Program-made: the position numbers and the translations under genes
Origin: Amoebophrya sp. A120
Lineage: Eukaryota; Sar; Dinophyceae; Syndiniales; Amoebophryaceae
NCBI GenBank assembly: GCA_905178155.1
Contig: CAJINV010000005.1
Span: forward strand, 674,564-738,563
Length of the DNA: 64,000 nucleotides
Direction: 5' to 3'
The notes under the pieces: model-generated
Database searches by the model: none
Told to the model about the DNA's origin: nothing
Seen by the model: the letters and a program-made list of their open reading frames with translations, nothing else
Shown here: in pieces, positions 21,407 through 33,500 of the stretch
Numbering within the stretch: position 1 is the stretch's first letter
Layout of the letters: each line of letters begins with the position of its first letter

Positions 21407-24400
21407 TCAAAAGCAAAACCAAGTGAAGTGAAGTGAAAAGTAGCACGATCTAACATCAATATATCTACTACGAGTACCAGGCTTAATATTCCCCTGCTGC
21501 AGATTCGTTCTCGTCGACGACGATGCAGTGGTCGGCGAGATGTGCCGATGATTCACCTTTGCCTTGACCGTCGCTTTCGCATTCGCACCAAACCCGGTCG
21601 TCGCTCCACCCCTACTCGTCCCGCCGCCCAGCTTTGGTAACGATGATTGCGGCGCGGGCGCAAAGATGTTGGTGATCGTGCGGGATTGGTTTTGGTACAG
21701 AGCCGGCTGGTGCACGTATGCCGCGTGCGGGCCCGGACTGGTCCGGCTCGCCTGCGTGTGGTTGCTGGAATTCGACAGGTAGCGAGGGCGGGGACCACCT
21801 GAGAGCGTGCTGGTGGACCCCATAGTACCCGCGTTGGTCGTGGACGCAGTTGTCGAACTGGAAGAGCCACCCCCTGCGACGGTGGAATTGTAGCTACTGG
21901 TGCTGTGTTGGTTCCCCGGTCCGAGCAGGCTGAATTGATGCGCTGTGTTCGCTCTCGTGTGTCCCCGTGACCCGGTTCCCGTGCCGCCTCCGCTGCCCGC
22001 TTGGTGCGCACCGGCCGATGTTCCACCTCCGCCAAGCATGACCGATTTCTCCGAGCTGACGCGCTGCATTCCCTGCTCCACCACGGAACGCTTTTGATGG
22101 GTCATAGTTCCTGTGTTTCCCCCCCGCCGCTGCAGCCGAGAGTCCGGGGAGACGTGCGCGTACAAACGACTGCGATCTGGGGAACGGTAGGTTGTCGTTG
22201 TGTGCTGCGACGCCCCGTGCGGTTGCGTGGTATGATTTTGCAGCGGCCGCGACGGGCTGATGCGTTTCGGCGCGGGCTTGCTGGCGTGCGGCTTCAGCGT
22301 AGAGCCGAAAGCGTGGGTTGTAGAAGCGCCGCTGAGCGGACGGCTGGACAGGTTAACCACGGGACCGCTGGATGTGTTGCAGCTGGTGTTATGTTATACT
22401 GGATTTCGATTTTTCCTTTACATGCTATGTTCTTCATCCACTTTTGACATCTACTAACGTCGCATGTTTATTGCGTTTCATATTTTTTGACTTTCTCTGA
22501 AGAAAGAAGAGAAATAAGGGCAGGTCCAAGCACAACACAAATCCCGCTTTCAATACGTTGTACCTGCCCGTCGCCGTGCCGAATCCCGACGGCTGCCAGC
22601 GATTCGCCACCGACGGTGGCAGTAGTGTGCTTGGCTGCCGTATCAAGTGCAAAAGAGTCTGGGTCTGGAAGATTGCAACTTGTCATGCTGTTTTTGGACT
22701 CTAAAAAAATTTGTATTGCACGACCAGCAAATGGGGTCCAGTTTGTGCTACGCGGACAAGGGATTTCTCATGCGGAAGGCGCATCAGGAAGCCCTCTAAA
22801 AGTCTGTGATGCTTCGTCATGCATTGCAGCCATCATGGGTCATGGGAAATATGCATGACAAATCTCGCAATCTTCCAGACCCAGACACTTTTGCATTTGA
22901 TATGCCGGCTCGTCTCGACCCTGCTCCGCTTCACCGAGGACCAGTACAGCTGGCGACACATATGAAAGCCTCAGGTTGGAAATCCTCAAAGTGAAAATAA
23001 TTTGTAATGCAAAAAAACGACGCCAGTTCGAGCACCATTTATAGTCGGCGCATGACAAATTTCCCGGGCACTCAAAGCGTGTTTGTCATGCTAGTTAGGC
23101 AAAGGGGTGCCCTTGTCCCATGCTAATCAGCAGGCCAATTCTGAACCCGTAGAAGCACAGTAGTCGGCCTCCATTGCGTTCTCTGCAATACAGTCTTTTT
23201 GGTGTCGCATTTCATGCATCACAAATTATTTCCACTTTGAGGATTTCCATTCTGAGGGTGTCATAACAGGCCGCGTCCGCGTGCTGCGGCGGCGGGGACA
23301 GGCTCGAGCTCGCGCCGTAGTCGCCGTCCAAGGGACTAGCGGAGGAGAAGGTAGTCGTCGACCCGGGGATTTTATCAACCGCAAAAATGTCTGGGTCTGG
23401 AAACTTGTGATGCAAGAAAGGGAATAGTGAACTCACTATAATGCGCTGCCAAGCATGACAAGTTTTTTCCATGGTTCTGAGTTGCGTACTCCGCATGAGA
23501 AACTGCGTTTTTGCATGACAGGGAGGCGGAGCTCTTCGCGGCCATGCAACACAGAGTTCAGAGTCATGCCAGACAAGCATGACAAATCTCGCAATCTCCC
23601 AGACCCAGACATTTTTGCATTTGATAGATTTGCGTGCTGCAGGTCGACCCCGTGGGTGTCTTTGACAGTTGCTGCTTGCTGCCACTTATCAAATGTAAAA
23701 ATGTCTGGGTCTGGAAGAATGCATGTTTGTCATGCTTGTCTGGCATGACTCTTAGATCTGTCATGCACGTTATCCAAGAGCTCCATTTTTCTGCGATGCA
23801 GGAACGCAGTTTGTCATGCAGAATAGGCAACACCTAGAAGCTCAGAAAATTGTCATGCTGAGCCAGCATTTGTGGCCTTATCATGAGACGCCACCCAGCA
23901 TCACAAGTTTCCAGACCCAGACATTTTTACATTTGATACCACTGCCGTGCAGCGTGTTCGGCGTGTTGAATATGTGATATTTGTTACTGGACGTGGCGTT
24001 ATTGACGTTATCCACCGACTCGAGCACCATAGACAAGGAGGCCGGCCGCTGTAGATTATTCGCCCCGCTATTCGAGGACGATAAGTCAGTGCTCGTCGTG
24101 GTTGCGCTCGTTGCAGCTCCTGCTGTATTTATTTTCCCATTGCTAGAAGTGCCCCCACCGCTCGCTGCCGCCGCACTCATGGGGCGCAGCAGCTTGTTGG
24201 CCTGTAGCAATGTGGTCTGATGTCCAGGTCCACCGCCTCCGCCGGGAAAATTCGTTGAAGCTGCATAGGAACTTGTCGTGGGACTGTGGGGCACCACGTT
24301 TTGGTACCGGTTAGGCGAGGTGCTGCCACGAAAAGTAGACATCGGAAAGCCATTCGTGCCCGTCGATGAAGAGGAATTAGAACTCATGCCCTGCTGGTGT

Positions 24401-26427
24401 TGACTGATGGTACCACCGTAATTCTGATTGGCATTCGGATTCATCCCTCCTCCATGTCCACCTCCCTGAATGCAGCTGACACTCCGCTTGTGAAAAGAGC
24501 CCATGCTGATCTTCGATGAGCTCGAACTGGAACTGCCCGCTCCGGTATTGTGCGCCGCCAGCGGACTGCGACAATTGTTCAATGCAGTAGAAGTCGTAGT
24601 GGTACTGCTACTAGTACCTCCTCCAACTTGGTCCTTGGATGCAGACGAAACCTGCAAAAGTCCCTGCTGGTGTTCCTGCTGCTGTACGACCTTTTGCGAG
24701 TTCGAAATCGATATCGCGGTGCTGTGAAGTAGATCCGCGTCAATTCCAGAAGAGCCACTACTTCTACCCCCGCCCATCTCCACCGATATCCTGCCCACGC
24801 TGCACACTGTCTGCCGGTTCACAACTACGCTCGGCGACGTTGTTGCGTCATCTGCTTCCTCGGGAATTGTCGGGACGGACGGCTGTCTCTGGACGACGGG
24901 ATGTACTAGCTGCTGCGAAGAAGTAGAAACAAGTTGTTGGGAGTTAGAAGTGGAACACAGGCGGTCGTTGTTGAAGCAGTTGTTGTCCTTTTGATGTTCC
25001 TGCTTGATGGAGGTTCTGGTGATGTCAATCGCCGATTGCATCAGCTCGTCGTCCCGTTCCCGCAAAGCCGCGATGTCTTCTTCGTGCTCCTTCAAAATCG
25101 CGGACAGGCTCTCGCTGTCATCTGCGATGAATTCACGATCGTCATCATCCGCAACCGCGAATTTGTTTTTAATACACTTCACTTCACTAACTTAATTTCC
25201 CCTTTTCTGGTGTTCGAACGTAGTAGAATTGAACACGTCAGTCGGATGTTGACTCACTGCGTTATACATCATGTGTGGTACCTTTCTCAAAGTGCATGGC
25301 CCCGAACGCCTGCAGCCATTTCTGCAAATTTTCCACCAAACTCGCCGGTCCGGAGCCAAGTTTGTTGCGCAGCGCCGTCTTGTCCCGCTCCAGCAAATCC
25401 GCCATCAGAAACAGCGCCCCAGGCGTTAACGCGTGCTCGTAGGCGGCTGCCTGTTGCCCCTCGTCGTCAATGTCGGTGGCGGTCTATCAAATGTAAAAAT
25501 GTCTGGGTGTGGAAGAATGGAAGGCTTGTCATGCTTGTCTGGCATGACCCATGATGGTTGTAATGCATGATCCAGCATCACAGATTTTTGGAAAGCTTCC
25601 TGATGCCATGTCCGCATGGCAAATGCCCTCCTCGCGTAGCACAAATCGGCTCCTCTTGCTGGTCATGCAATACAGATTTTTTTAGAGTCCAAAGTTAGCA
25701 TCACAAGTTCCAACTTTCCAGACCCAGACATTTTTACATTTGATACGGTCGGGTCCTCGACGATTCGCTTCATTTTGGCGAGAAGCAGGTGCGGATCCCG
25801 GAAAAGGCGGCGGATGATGCCCACCCACTCGTCCTGGGGCAATTGGCTGGTGTTGACCTTGCATGGCGAAGAATAAGAATAAATATAAATGCGATCATTA
25901 TTTTATGGGTCGAATAAATACGGAGTCGCAACGGCATCTTAAACTTTTACTAAACATGTTGCAGTTCTTGGGCCACGGCCAAGAAGTAACTAACGTAGAA
26001 AAACAAGTACCTTCTTCTTCAAAAAAAGCCCCGCGAAGGACTCAATCAATTTTCCCGCCGCGCCGCAGTGCGGCGGTTGCTCCAGGTTCATCCGCAGACT
26101 GACCCAGGTGTGGCTGGACGCCCGTTTACATTGTGCGAGCGCGGAGGAGACCTGCAGTTGCAGGGCCTTCCTCTGCTGCATGCGGTATTTGAGGCGGTAC
26201 GCTTCGGAGGATATCCGCTCAATCTCCTCCTTGATTTCCTTTCTCGCGAGCTCCACCCGCCGGAGCTCCCGGGTATCGAGCACGTTTGGGGGGTGGGACT
26301 GGGAGGAGGAAGTTGTATTACTTCTGGAGGTTTGAAGATGTTGCGTCGCTGTTCCAGTCGCGGACGACGAGGAAGGTCCCATCATCACCGCCGATGATGA
26401 GGATGAAGTGATCGAGCTGCGAAACAT
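21407..26427 (-). CDS. Low-complexity coiled-coil protein, 1075 aa, five introner-like elements
   Basis: Exons 26427-26011, 25857-25746, 25479-25282, 25181-23939, 23681-23627, 23367-23266, 22955-22903, 22635-22564, 22382-21407. Ordinary introns have donors GTACTT, GTACCA and GTACAA; the other gaps are IE15, IE14, IE13, IE12, IE11. The summed length is 1076 codons. Residues near 40-90 form a charged coiled coil (RRVELARKEIKEEIERIS), followed by an ordered stretch (DEWVGIIRRLFRDPHLLLAKM; ERDKTALRNKLGSGPASLVE), then an acidic helix (DDDDREFIADDSESLSAILK). The rest is Ser/Thr/Gly/Asn/Gln-rich. No family recognised. The frame is open upstream of 26427 for a short way, so a further 5' exon is possible. 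Confidence 0.7.
22641..22902. mobile_element. IE11, family A introner-like element
   Basis: Ends TATCAAGTGC and GCATTTGATA, inverted GTCTGGGTCTGGAAG core, perfect duplication tgccg, 262 bp. Removal joins VETSR to QPSTLLPP. Confidence 0.93.
22961..23265. mobile_element. IE12, sole family F introner-like element
   Basis: Ends TATGAAAGCCTCAG and CTGAGGGTGTCATA, inverted core GGAAATCCTCAAAGTG. Flanks acaca / acagg match at three of five. 305 bp, the longest copy. AATTTGTAATGC at 22999 and GCATGACAAATT at 23049. Removal joins HADAAC to RQLYWS. Confidence 0.85.
23373..23626. mobile_element. IE13, family A introner-like element
   Basis: Ends TATCAACCGC and GCATTTGATA, inverted GTCTGGGTCTGG core, perfect duplication gattt, 254 bp. 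Removal joins CSTQI to PGSTTTF. Confidence 0.93.
23687..23938. mobile_element. IE14, family A introner-like element, close sister of IE27
   Basis: Ends TATCAAATGT and ACATTTGATA, perfect duplication ccact, 252 bp. Matches IE27 (48595-48846) along the entire length with scattered substitutions, including unusual internal text such as GCAGAATAGGCAACACC. Removal joins LHGSG to SKQQLSK. Confidence 0.93.
25485..25745. mobile_element. IE15, family A introner-like element
   Basis: Ends TATCAAATGT and ACATTTGATA, inverted GTCTGGGT core (one arm reads GTCTGGGTGTGG), perfect duplication cggtc, 261 bp. Removal joins VEDPT to ATDIDDEG. Confidence 0.93.
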
Positions 26428-27596
26428 GACGATCTTGCGTGGCGGCTCCCGCCCTATGAGCGAGCTAAGTACAACTTCCACCTGCGGCCCTGCGTCCTCC
26501 TGCTGCGGTACTTCTAGCCGTAACAATGGTCGTTTTCAAGCACTGGCGCCGAGGAAAAAAAACTGGCGGGTGAAGAAGCGGAGCAGCTTCTACAAAAAAT
26601 TGTGTCGCGACATGAGCTTCCTTCTTCCTAGTTCTAGGCAAGTTCTGCGCTCGTCTAGGTCTACTGGTGCACGAGCGGATTTACAACGCGGCGCGTCACA
26701 GTCAGTAGAGGGCTCGGAAGACTTGTTTCTGAAGTACTTTTTTTACAAGAACTTCTTGGCAGCAGATTGGTGTTGCTTGCACGTTAAGGTTCGCAAAGAT
26801 GAAAACGAACCACGAACAAAGAAATTAGCATTTAGTAAGAACAACAGGGACAGACGCTGATCATGCACGAAAACAAACTCCTCATCGTCACTAACTTTTA
26901 AAGCACATTGCATTCTTTCGCTGGCATGTTGAGTGGAACACGACCAGCACGAACAAGACCAAGTCGTTACTTAACCACGCCAATGTAGCGAACATAACTA
27001 CTTTTGGACTTTGGCTTTGAAAACCGTTTCGTCCGCTTCTGGCCGTGAAGGCTAGTAGTGGCAAACCATGCATCTTCTCTTCTATCTCGACATCACACTC
27101 ATTGACTTCAAATAAAGCGGCAGGGTTCATCCGATTTCATTTACCGTAGCTCTGTCGTTTTGTTTCCTTCTTTCCTGCTCCGTTGTTCCGAAGTCCAAGC
27201 TATCTGGCCATGACGTAAAACAGAAAAAACGAGTTCACATCATTTTCATTATTCATCAGGTCGTGAAATAAGTGTTCTATAGTGTAACCATTACGGTGCC
27301 TGAGACCTCTCGGTTTTCTAGCTTTTGCATCCTATTCAGGACGCCTGTGGCATTGATTTAGTAGGACTACATTGGTTGAAACAAAAGAAAACAAGTTCGT
27401 TTTTTTATCGTCGATGCTCGCAAGCTAATTATCCAGGTCGGTTCTGCTATTCATATTAGGAGTACTTGATCTAACGTGATTGCGCACACAGAGGCTTTCG
27501 CTCGGTTGAGTTCAGCCATTGACTCTGCAAGTAGTTTTGATGTCGCTCTGGTTCTTTCTATTTTGAAACAGCTGCTCGCTACCTCCCCCCTCATGG
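26428..27596. other. Intergenic, 1.2 kb, no supported gene
   Basis: Frames on both strands (26408-26860 plus, 27130-26891 minus) show no domain or splice partner. Likely promoter of the low-complexity gene and 3' sequence of the next one upstream. Confidence 0.45.
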
Positions 27597-30500
27597 TCAT
27601 GTCTTCAACACCCGCTGCATAAAGTAGTTTGACGATTTTTGTGGGCTGGGTCTCGTGGTTGCTTGTCGAAACCCGGGACGAGACTGCGCAGCCAGGGATG
27701 TCGGAAGCGATCCCGACGTATTTCCACTTGTCGTTGGCCCAATAGTGAAAGAGGAGCCACCTCCTGCAGTCTGATTGTCTATCGGCCGCGGTAGCTGGCT
27801 GTAATGCGGTCTTGGTGGCGGATTGTACATGGGCTTCATTGGGGAACCAGACGTCATGGAGGTTATCGCAGGCTTCTTGGATCCACTGTTTGTTATTGTT
27901 CCCCCACCGTTTTGCGCGACCAGTCCGGCGATCATTCCGTAAGGACTGCTGTTACTTTTCAGCGACCGCACGGGCGATGCAAAAAACACACTGGAGGTCA
28001 AACTCGTCGTCGAACCAATTCCAAACTGTGTTGCATTTGGGGGCGTACTGTTCATTGTCGTACTAGCATATTGTGTTGCTCGCCCGGTGCTGGCGTGGCG
28101 ACTGCTATTCACGATGTGCTCTTGCTTCGCGCCTTTGTAGCCGGTTATACTATTACCAGATGCGGCATGATAATTTTTATCCGCTAAACCCGCGTCTTCG
28201 CTGACGCTGCGGGGTCGGGTCGCGGCGTTAGCTGCTGTGTTCTTCGCGGTGATGCGATCGGTAGATGTGGAATAAGAATTCTCCTGCTCCGGCGGGTGCT
28301 GTAGTTTCAACATCTGCTGATTGTTCATCTTCCCTCCCGTGCTGAACGAAGTAGCATTTTCATCGCTACCCGCGGAAATTATGGTCGCTGAACTTACCGC
28401 ACTTGATGTCGTTGTAAGAACTACACCATTTTGATGCTTGTCATCTACCCTGCTCCCGCTCCGATCCTGGTCCCGCGTCTTGCTTCGGCTCCTACTCGGG
28501 TCGCGGACGAAGACTGTCGCCCCGCCGGGCAGCGGCTGGGCGCTAAGGAGCTTTTCCTTCCCGCGGATGGTGATCAACGCAGGCGGGGATTTCAGCATCA
28601 GTGTTTGCAGTATCAGATGTAAAAATGTCTGGGTTTGGAAGAATGCAACTTGTGATGCTGCATATGGATTCCAAAAAAATCTGTATTGCATGAGTACCAA
28701 GGGGAATGCAGTTTTTGCTACGCGGAGAGGGCATTTGTCATGCGGAATAGGCATCAAGAAGCTCTCAAAAAATCTGTGATGCTAGGGCACGCATCACAGA
28801 CATCAGGGCTAATGCAAAACGCGCATGACAAGTGTCAGAATCTTCCAGACCCAGACATTTTTACAGTTGATATGCAGTTGCAGGGGCGAGGAGAAGTTCT
28901 TCAGCACGTGGTCTATCGCAAGAAAAAAGTGTTACAGTTACACATTGTCATGAAAGACTAGCAACAGAGACAACCTTTCTCATGCAGGAAATGCTTCGGA
29001 GCCTCGTTTCCTTCCTGTTTTCCCTTATGATCTTCGCATTACAAGTTTTCTCTGCCACACAGAGAAAATTTGTGATACAGAAACTCCAACAAATGTGTAA
29101 CTGTAACACTTTTTTCTCGTGATATGGTCCTCCATAAAAATATTACCGGCAGGGGCGTATTTTCGTCGCGTTTTCGAAGATGAGCTGCTACGGACAGCCT
29201 GGACCTGCGGGATAGACCAAGTACAGATGGAGATGAGTCGAAAGCGATCTTTCTATCCATTATTCTTTAAGTCCCTAATAGTCAACATGATCGCGCACGC
29301 GCAGAGAGAAACAGAATGCAATACTATGGGCATCAGATGTTGCTGTCGGCAACGTCCCGTGATCTCTTGCGAGACAAGGGTCTAACAAGCAGAGAGTTCT
29401 GCAAGAAAATGAGATTTCATTCTGATATACCAATTTCTTCCCCGACTCGCTCTGTCGCACGGTATGGTCGTGCTCCTCAACTTCAAGGCTGGCGTCGGGT
29501 CCACTGGAAGGCGTGCCGAGATCCGCTGGGGAAGATTCCGCTTGCTGTTGCGTTGTATTGTTAATTTTCCGCGATAATTTCTAGCTTCCGAGAAACATTT
29601 ACATTCCAAATTGACCTTCAAACTTGAATTTTATTACAAAATTCATCAGGACTTACGATTTCTACCTTCGAACCCGCTCCCGATTTGACCCCTTCATCCG
29701 GAACTTCCGCTTCCGATGAGGAAGATGTTGGCTGGGGTTGCGAATTCAGCGACTCCGCTCGCTTTCGTTTCTGCTCTTGTGCCATCACATTGGCAAACAC
29801 TTTGTCAACAAGTTTGGACACAAGTGCACCCTCGTACTGTTTCATGGAGTTCGCCTTTGTCGGCTTGGTACTAGAGGCATGATCTCCAGATCCATTCTTT
29901 ATGGCGTTCTCCACTGTTACATCCTCAACTGTTACATGGATTTGTGACGCAAGGGCGGCAACAGTGAAAGAGGGGACCTTGCGCGTCTTGCATGACAGAT
30001 TTCGCACAGATTCCCAGCTTGTTGGGCTCTTCGAGAATTTGTAATGCGCAGCAGCTTGATCGTGTCGATTCTGATTGCAATTTTGCATGACAAATCATGT
30101 AACAGTTGAGAATGTAACATTTGAGAACGCCATATTCTTGTTGCCGATGTTAGACGCCGCCCGGTTGGACAGCTCCTTCAGCGCATTCTCGTACTCCTTC
30201 TGCATCCGCTTTCTGCGTTCATTGAAAGTAAAGCCCTCCTGGTAGAGCCGTTCGGCGACGCTTTCCCGCCCGAGACTGCTGGAGCGGCTGCGGGTTCGCA
30301 TCTGGACGCGGGGACGCCGGACCACTGGAAAGTTGTGTATACTTAAATAAAGATACTTCGCAGAAGGAGCTGCGGTTCCGATCTCCTAGAATGGAGAAAA
30401 GAAAAACGACGTATCTACGTAAGAAACGTAATATCTGTATCCCTATACCTTGCTGATAGCCACTATCCGTCAGCTTCGATCCTCCAGAAGTCGTCGCAAT

Positions 30501-33500
30501 CGACGAGCCCAAGTCGCTCTTCTTTCTTTCTTATCCTGTGCAAAAGTATCGCACTCGTAGTAATTGCAAACATGCATTTTTTACAAATCTTGTTCGCAAG
30601 CTAAATTTTATTTCTCATGCTGAGGAAATTTGTAATGCAATTATACGAATACGATACTTTTGCAATGCATATTTCTCCCTTCACCTTCTCCACGCTTCTT
30701 CCACCCCCCAAAGCTGCTGTCATCAACACCGAGCTGTGTGTCTCCTGCAATCCCATGCTTTCCGAAGACACGCTGCGTTTTCGCCGCCTCGACGCGTCGC
30801 GGTAGAGCCGGTCGCTCGCCCGCCGCCCAGCGACGACTTCGCGCAAAGTCTTGTTTTCCCGGTGCGTCGGCGGCCCTTCGCGGCGGAGGCGCTCCTCCTC
30901 GAGCTGTCGCTTTTTCGCAACGTCCTTCACCGCGGTGTGCCAGAGCCGATCGTACACTTTGTTGGCTTCGTCGTACGTCAAGATTCGCTTTTTGCTGTCA
31001 GTCCGATCCAACGGCGGGAAGAGGTCCACGATTTGCGGTGCGCTGGGCTCGTCGTGCGTGGCCGGTCGGTCGGACACCTACAAAGAGGACAAGGAGGAAG
31101 CAGTCAATAAACGTGACTCGGTGTGAGTAAGTTGAAGTTTTTCGGTTCGGCATAATTTCATCTTTGTGCAAGCCTACACGATGATCACGAACTACATGCG
31201 TACACAAAAGTAAAAGACGTGAGATTTTCAGTACCTGCGGAACCCCACCCTCACTCACCATCGCTGCATCTCCGCCCAGGCGTAGCTGCCGCACCCGGTA
31301 CTCGGAATAGAGGGGACCGTTCGTGGTATGGATTGCAAAAATGAATGGGTCTGATGGGTCTGGAAGGATGCGAACTTGTAATGCTGTCTCTGGATTCTAA
31401 AAAAACCTGTATTGCATGAGCAGTAAGAGGAGTCCAGTTTGTGCTATTTGGAGAGGGCATTTCTCATGCGGAAAAGGCATCAGGAGGCCCTCTAGAAATC
31501 TGTGATGCTAGGTCATGCATTGCAGGCATCATGGGTCATGCCAAAAATGCATGACAAACCTGGCGATCATCCAGACCCAGACATATTTGCATATGCATAC
31601 GCTGCAGAGGGCGACGATTTTGCTGAAGAATGATCATGTTCGGCAGGATATGTTGACGTGTGTGGCATATTGATATTCATCAACAACACTTGATCCGCTC
31701 CCACTTGCGAAGATATCGACTGCGATCCCGTAGCAGTCTTCCTGCTCCCACCAGCAGCTCGCGACGTGCTAGAGCTTGAGCACGACGACGATGAAGACGA
31801 GGAGCTGCTGCTCGCCGATGAAGAACGACCATTCTTGACGGCGCTGGTGTTTAGCGCCGCCTTCCGGCGCAGTTCCATCAGTTGCTCGTGCAAACTGGGT
31901 ATGCATTGCTAATATGTCTGGGTCTGGAAGATTACAACTTGTCATGCTAAATCCGAATCATGCAAAAGTCTGTGTTGCATGAGTGCCAAAAGCTGTCCCC
32001 TTTTGACCAAGTTGAGAGGGAGTTATTTCTCATGCAGGAAAGGCATGATAGAGACCTCAAAGAATCTGTCATGCTGGGTCTCGCATTTCAGACCTCATGG
32101 GTCATGGAAAACCTGCATCACAAATCTTACATTCTTCCAGACCCAGACATTTTTACATTTGATACTGGGCGGCTCGTAGGGCAATCGCTGGTCCACGCTG
32201 CCGCCGTTGGAGGCGGGAAAGACTATCAAATGTAAAAGTGTCTGGGTCTGGAAGAGTCATGCTGTTTCTGCATGACACAGAAGGTCTGGCATGGAAGCTC
32301 TAGCATCACAGGTTTCGAGAAGCTTCCGCAATGCCGAATCCGCATGACAAATCCCCCACTTTGGTGACAGAAAGTGAGCAGCTTTTGCTGCCTATGCATC
32401 AGAGATTTTTGTGTGTTCTGAAATGCGCATCACAAGTTACATCCTTCCAGACCCAGACATTTTTACACTTGATAAAGACCTCCAGTTTTTCATATTCTTC
32501 GTGGGAACCTGGCAGCGAATCGCTGTGATTCTCGTGGGCAGGAGAGGAGGTGGTAGGTGGATCATCGTGCTCCCGAGCAGGGATCACAGCGTTGGAAGAT
32601 GTTGATGCGATGACCCCTCCAGATGCAGTTAAGCCACGACCTTCGTACGGCGCCAGTGTGTACTCGGGCGGCGCGGGTAGGAGATGATCATGTCCTCCTG
32701 CTTCCTCTTCTTCAACACCAGCCTCGCAAATAAAATCCTGCGTTCGAGGTAAGGCAGTAGCCCGGGGTTTCAGAAGCGGTGCAGCTGCACCCGCAGTCGA
32801 ACTACCCGTAGTAGTTGTATTCGAGGAGGATGAAGATGATGATCTCGTCGCAGCCGGTGCGTCTGTCACGACCCCAGGCGCTGATGAAAACCCGACTGGA
32901 CTGGAGTTCGAGGAACCACCGGGCGTGGTTGGAAACGCATATCAACTGTAAAAATGTCTGGGTCTGGAAGATTTCCAGGTTTGTCATGCATATTTCGCAT
33001 GGGCTATGATGCCTGTAATGCATGACCAAGCATGACAGATTTTTTGCGGGTATCTTGATGCCTATCCCGCATGACAAATGCCCTCTCCGCGGAGCAAAAA
33101 CTGGACGCCTCTTGCTGTTCATGCAATGCAGATTCTTTTAGATTCCAAAAAAAGCATCACAAGTTGCATTCTTCCAGACCCAGACATCTTTGCAATCCAT
33201 AACGCAATGCCGCCGACAATATTCGGCGCACCAATCGTGAGGTCCGCCAAACCGAACTCCTCGTCGAGGTTGTCAACTACACTGGAGGAAGCTCCTGCAT
33301 GGCCGACTGCGCTTGAAGTTGACCCGCTTGTTGCCCCATACTTTGCGCCTCCCGCTGTCGCGCTTGTTTGGCTACTTTCGCTTTTCGGCGTGGAGCCGCT
33401 GTCCATATTCGTTGGTGTGCAGATCAGATGCTCCGTCGGCGTCGGGCCAGTTCTTACTCCGGCGGCGGACAGGCGAGGAGCGTTTAGTGCGGTATTGGAA

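Noticed and set aside
25282-26427. Dynein heavy-chain-like segment (WVGIIRRLFRDPHLLLAKM)
   Set aside because: Only a short resemblance; no P-loop or AAA motifs anywhere in the rest of the gene.
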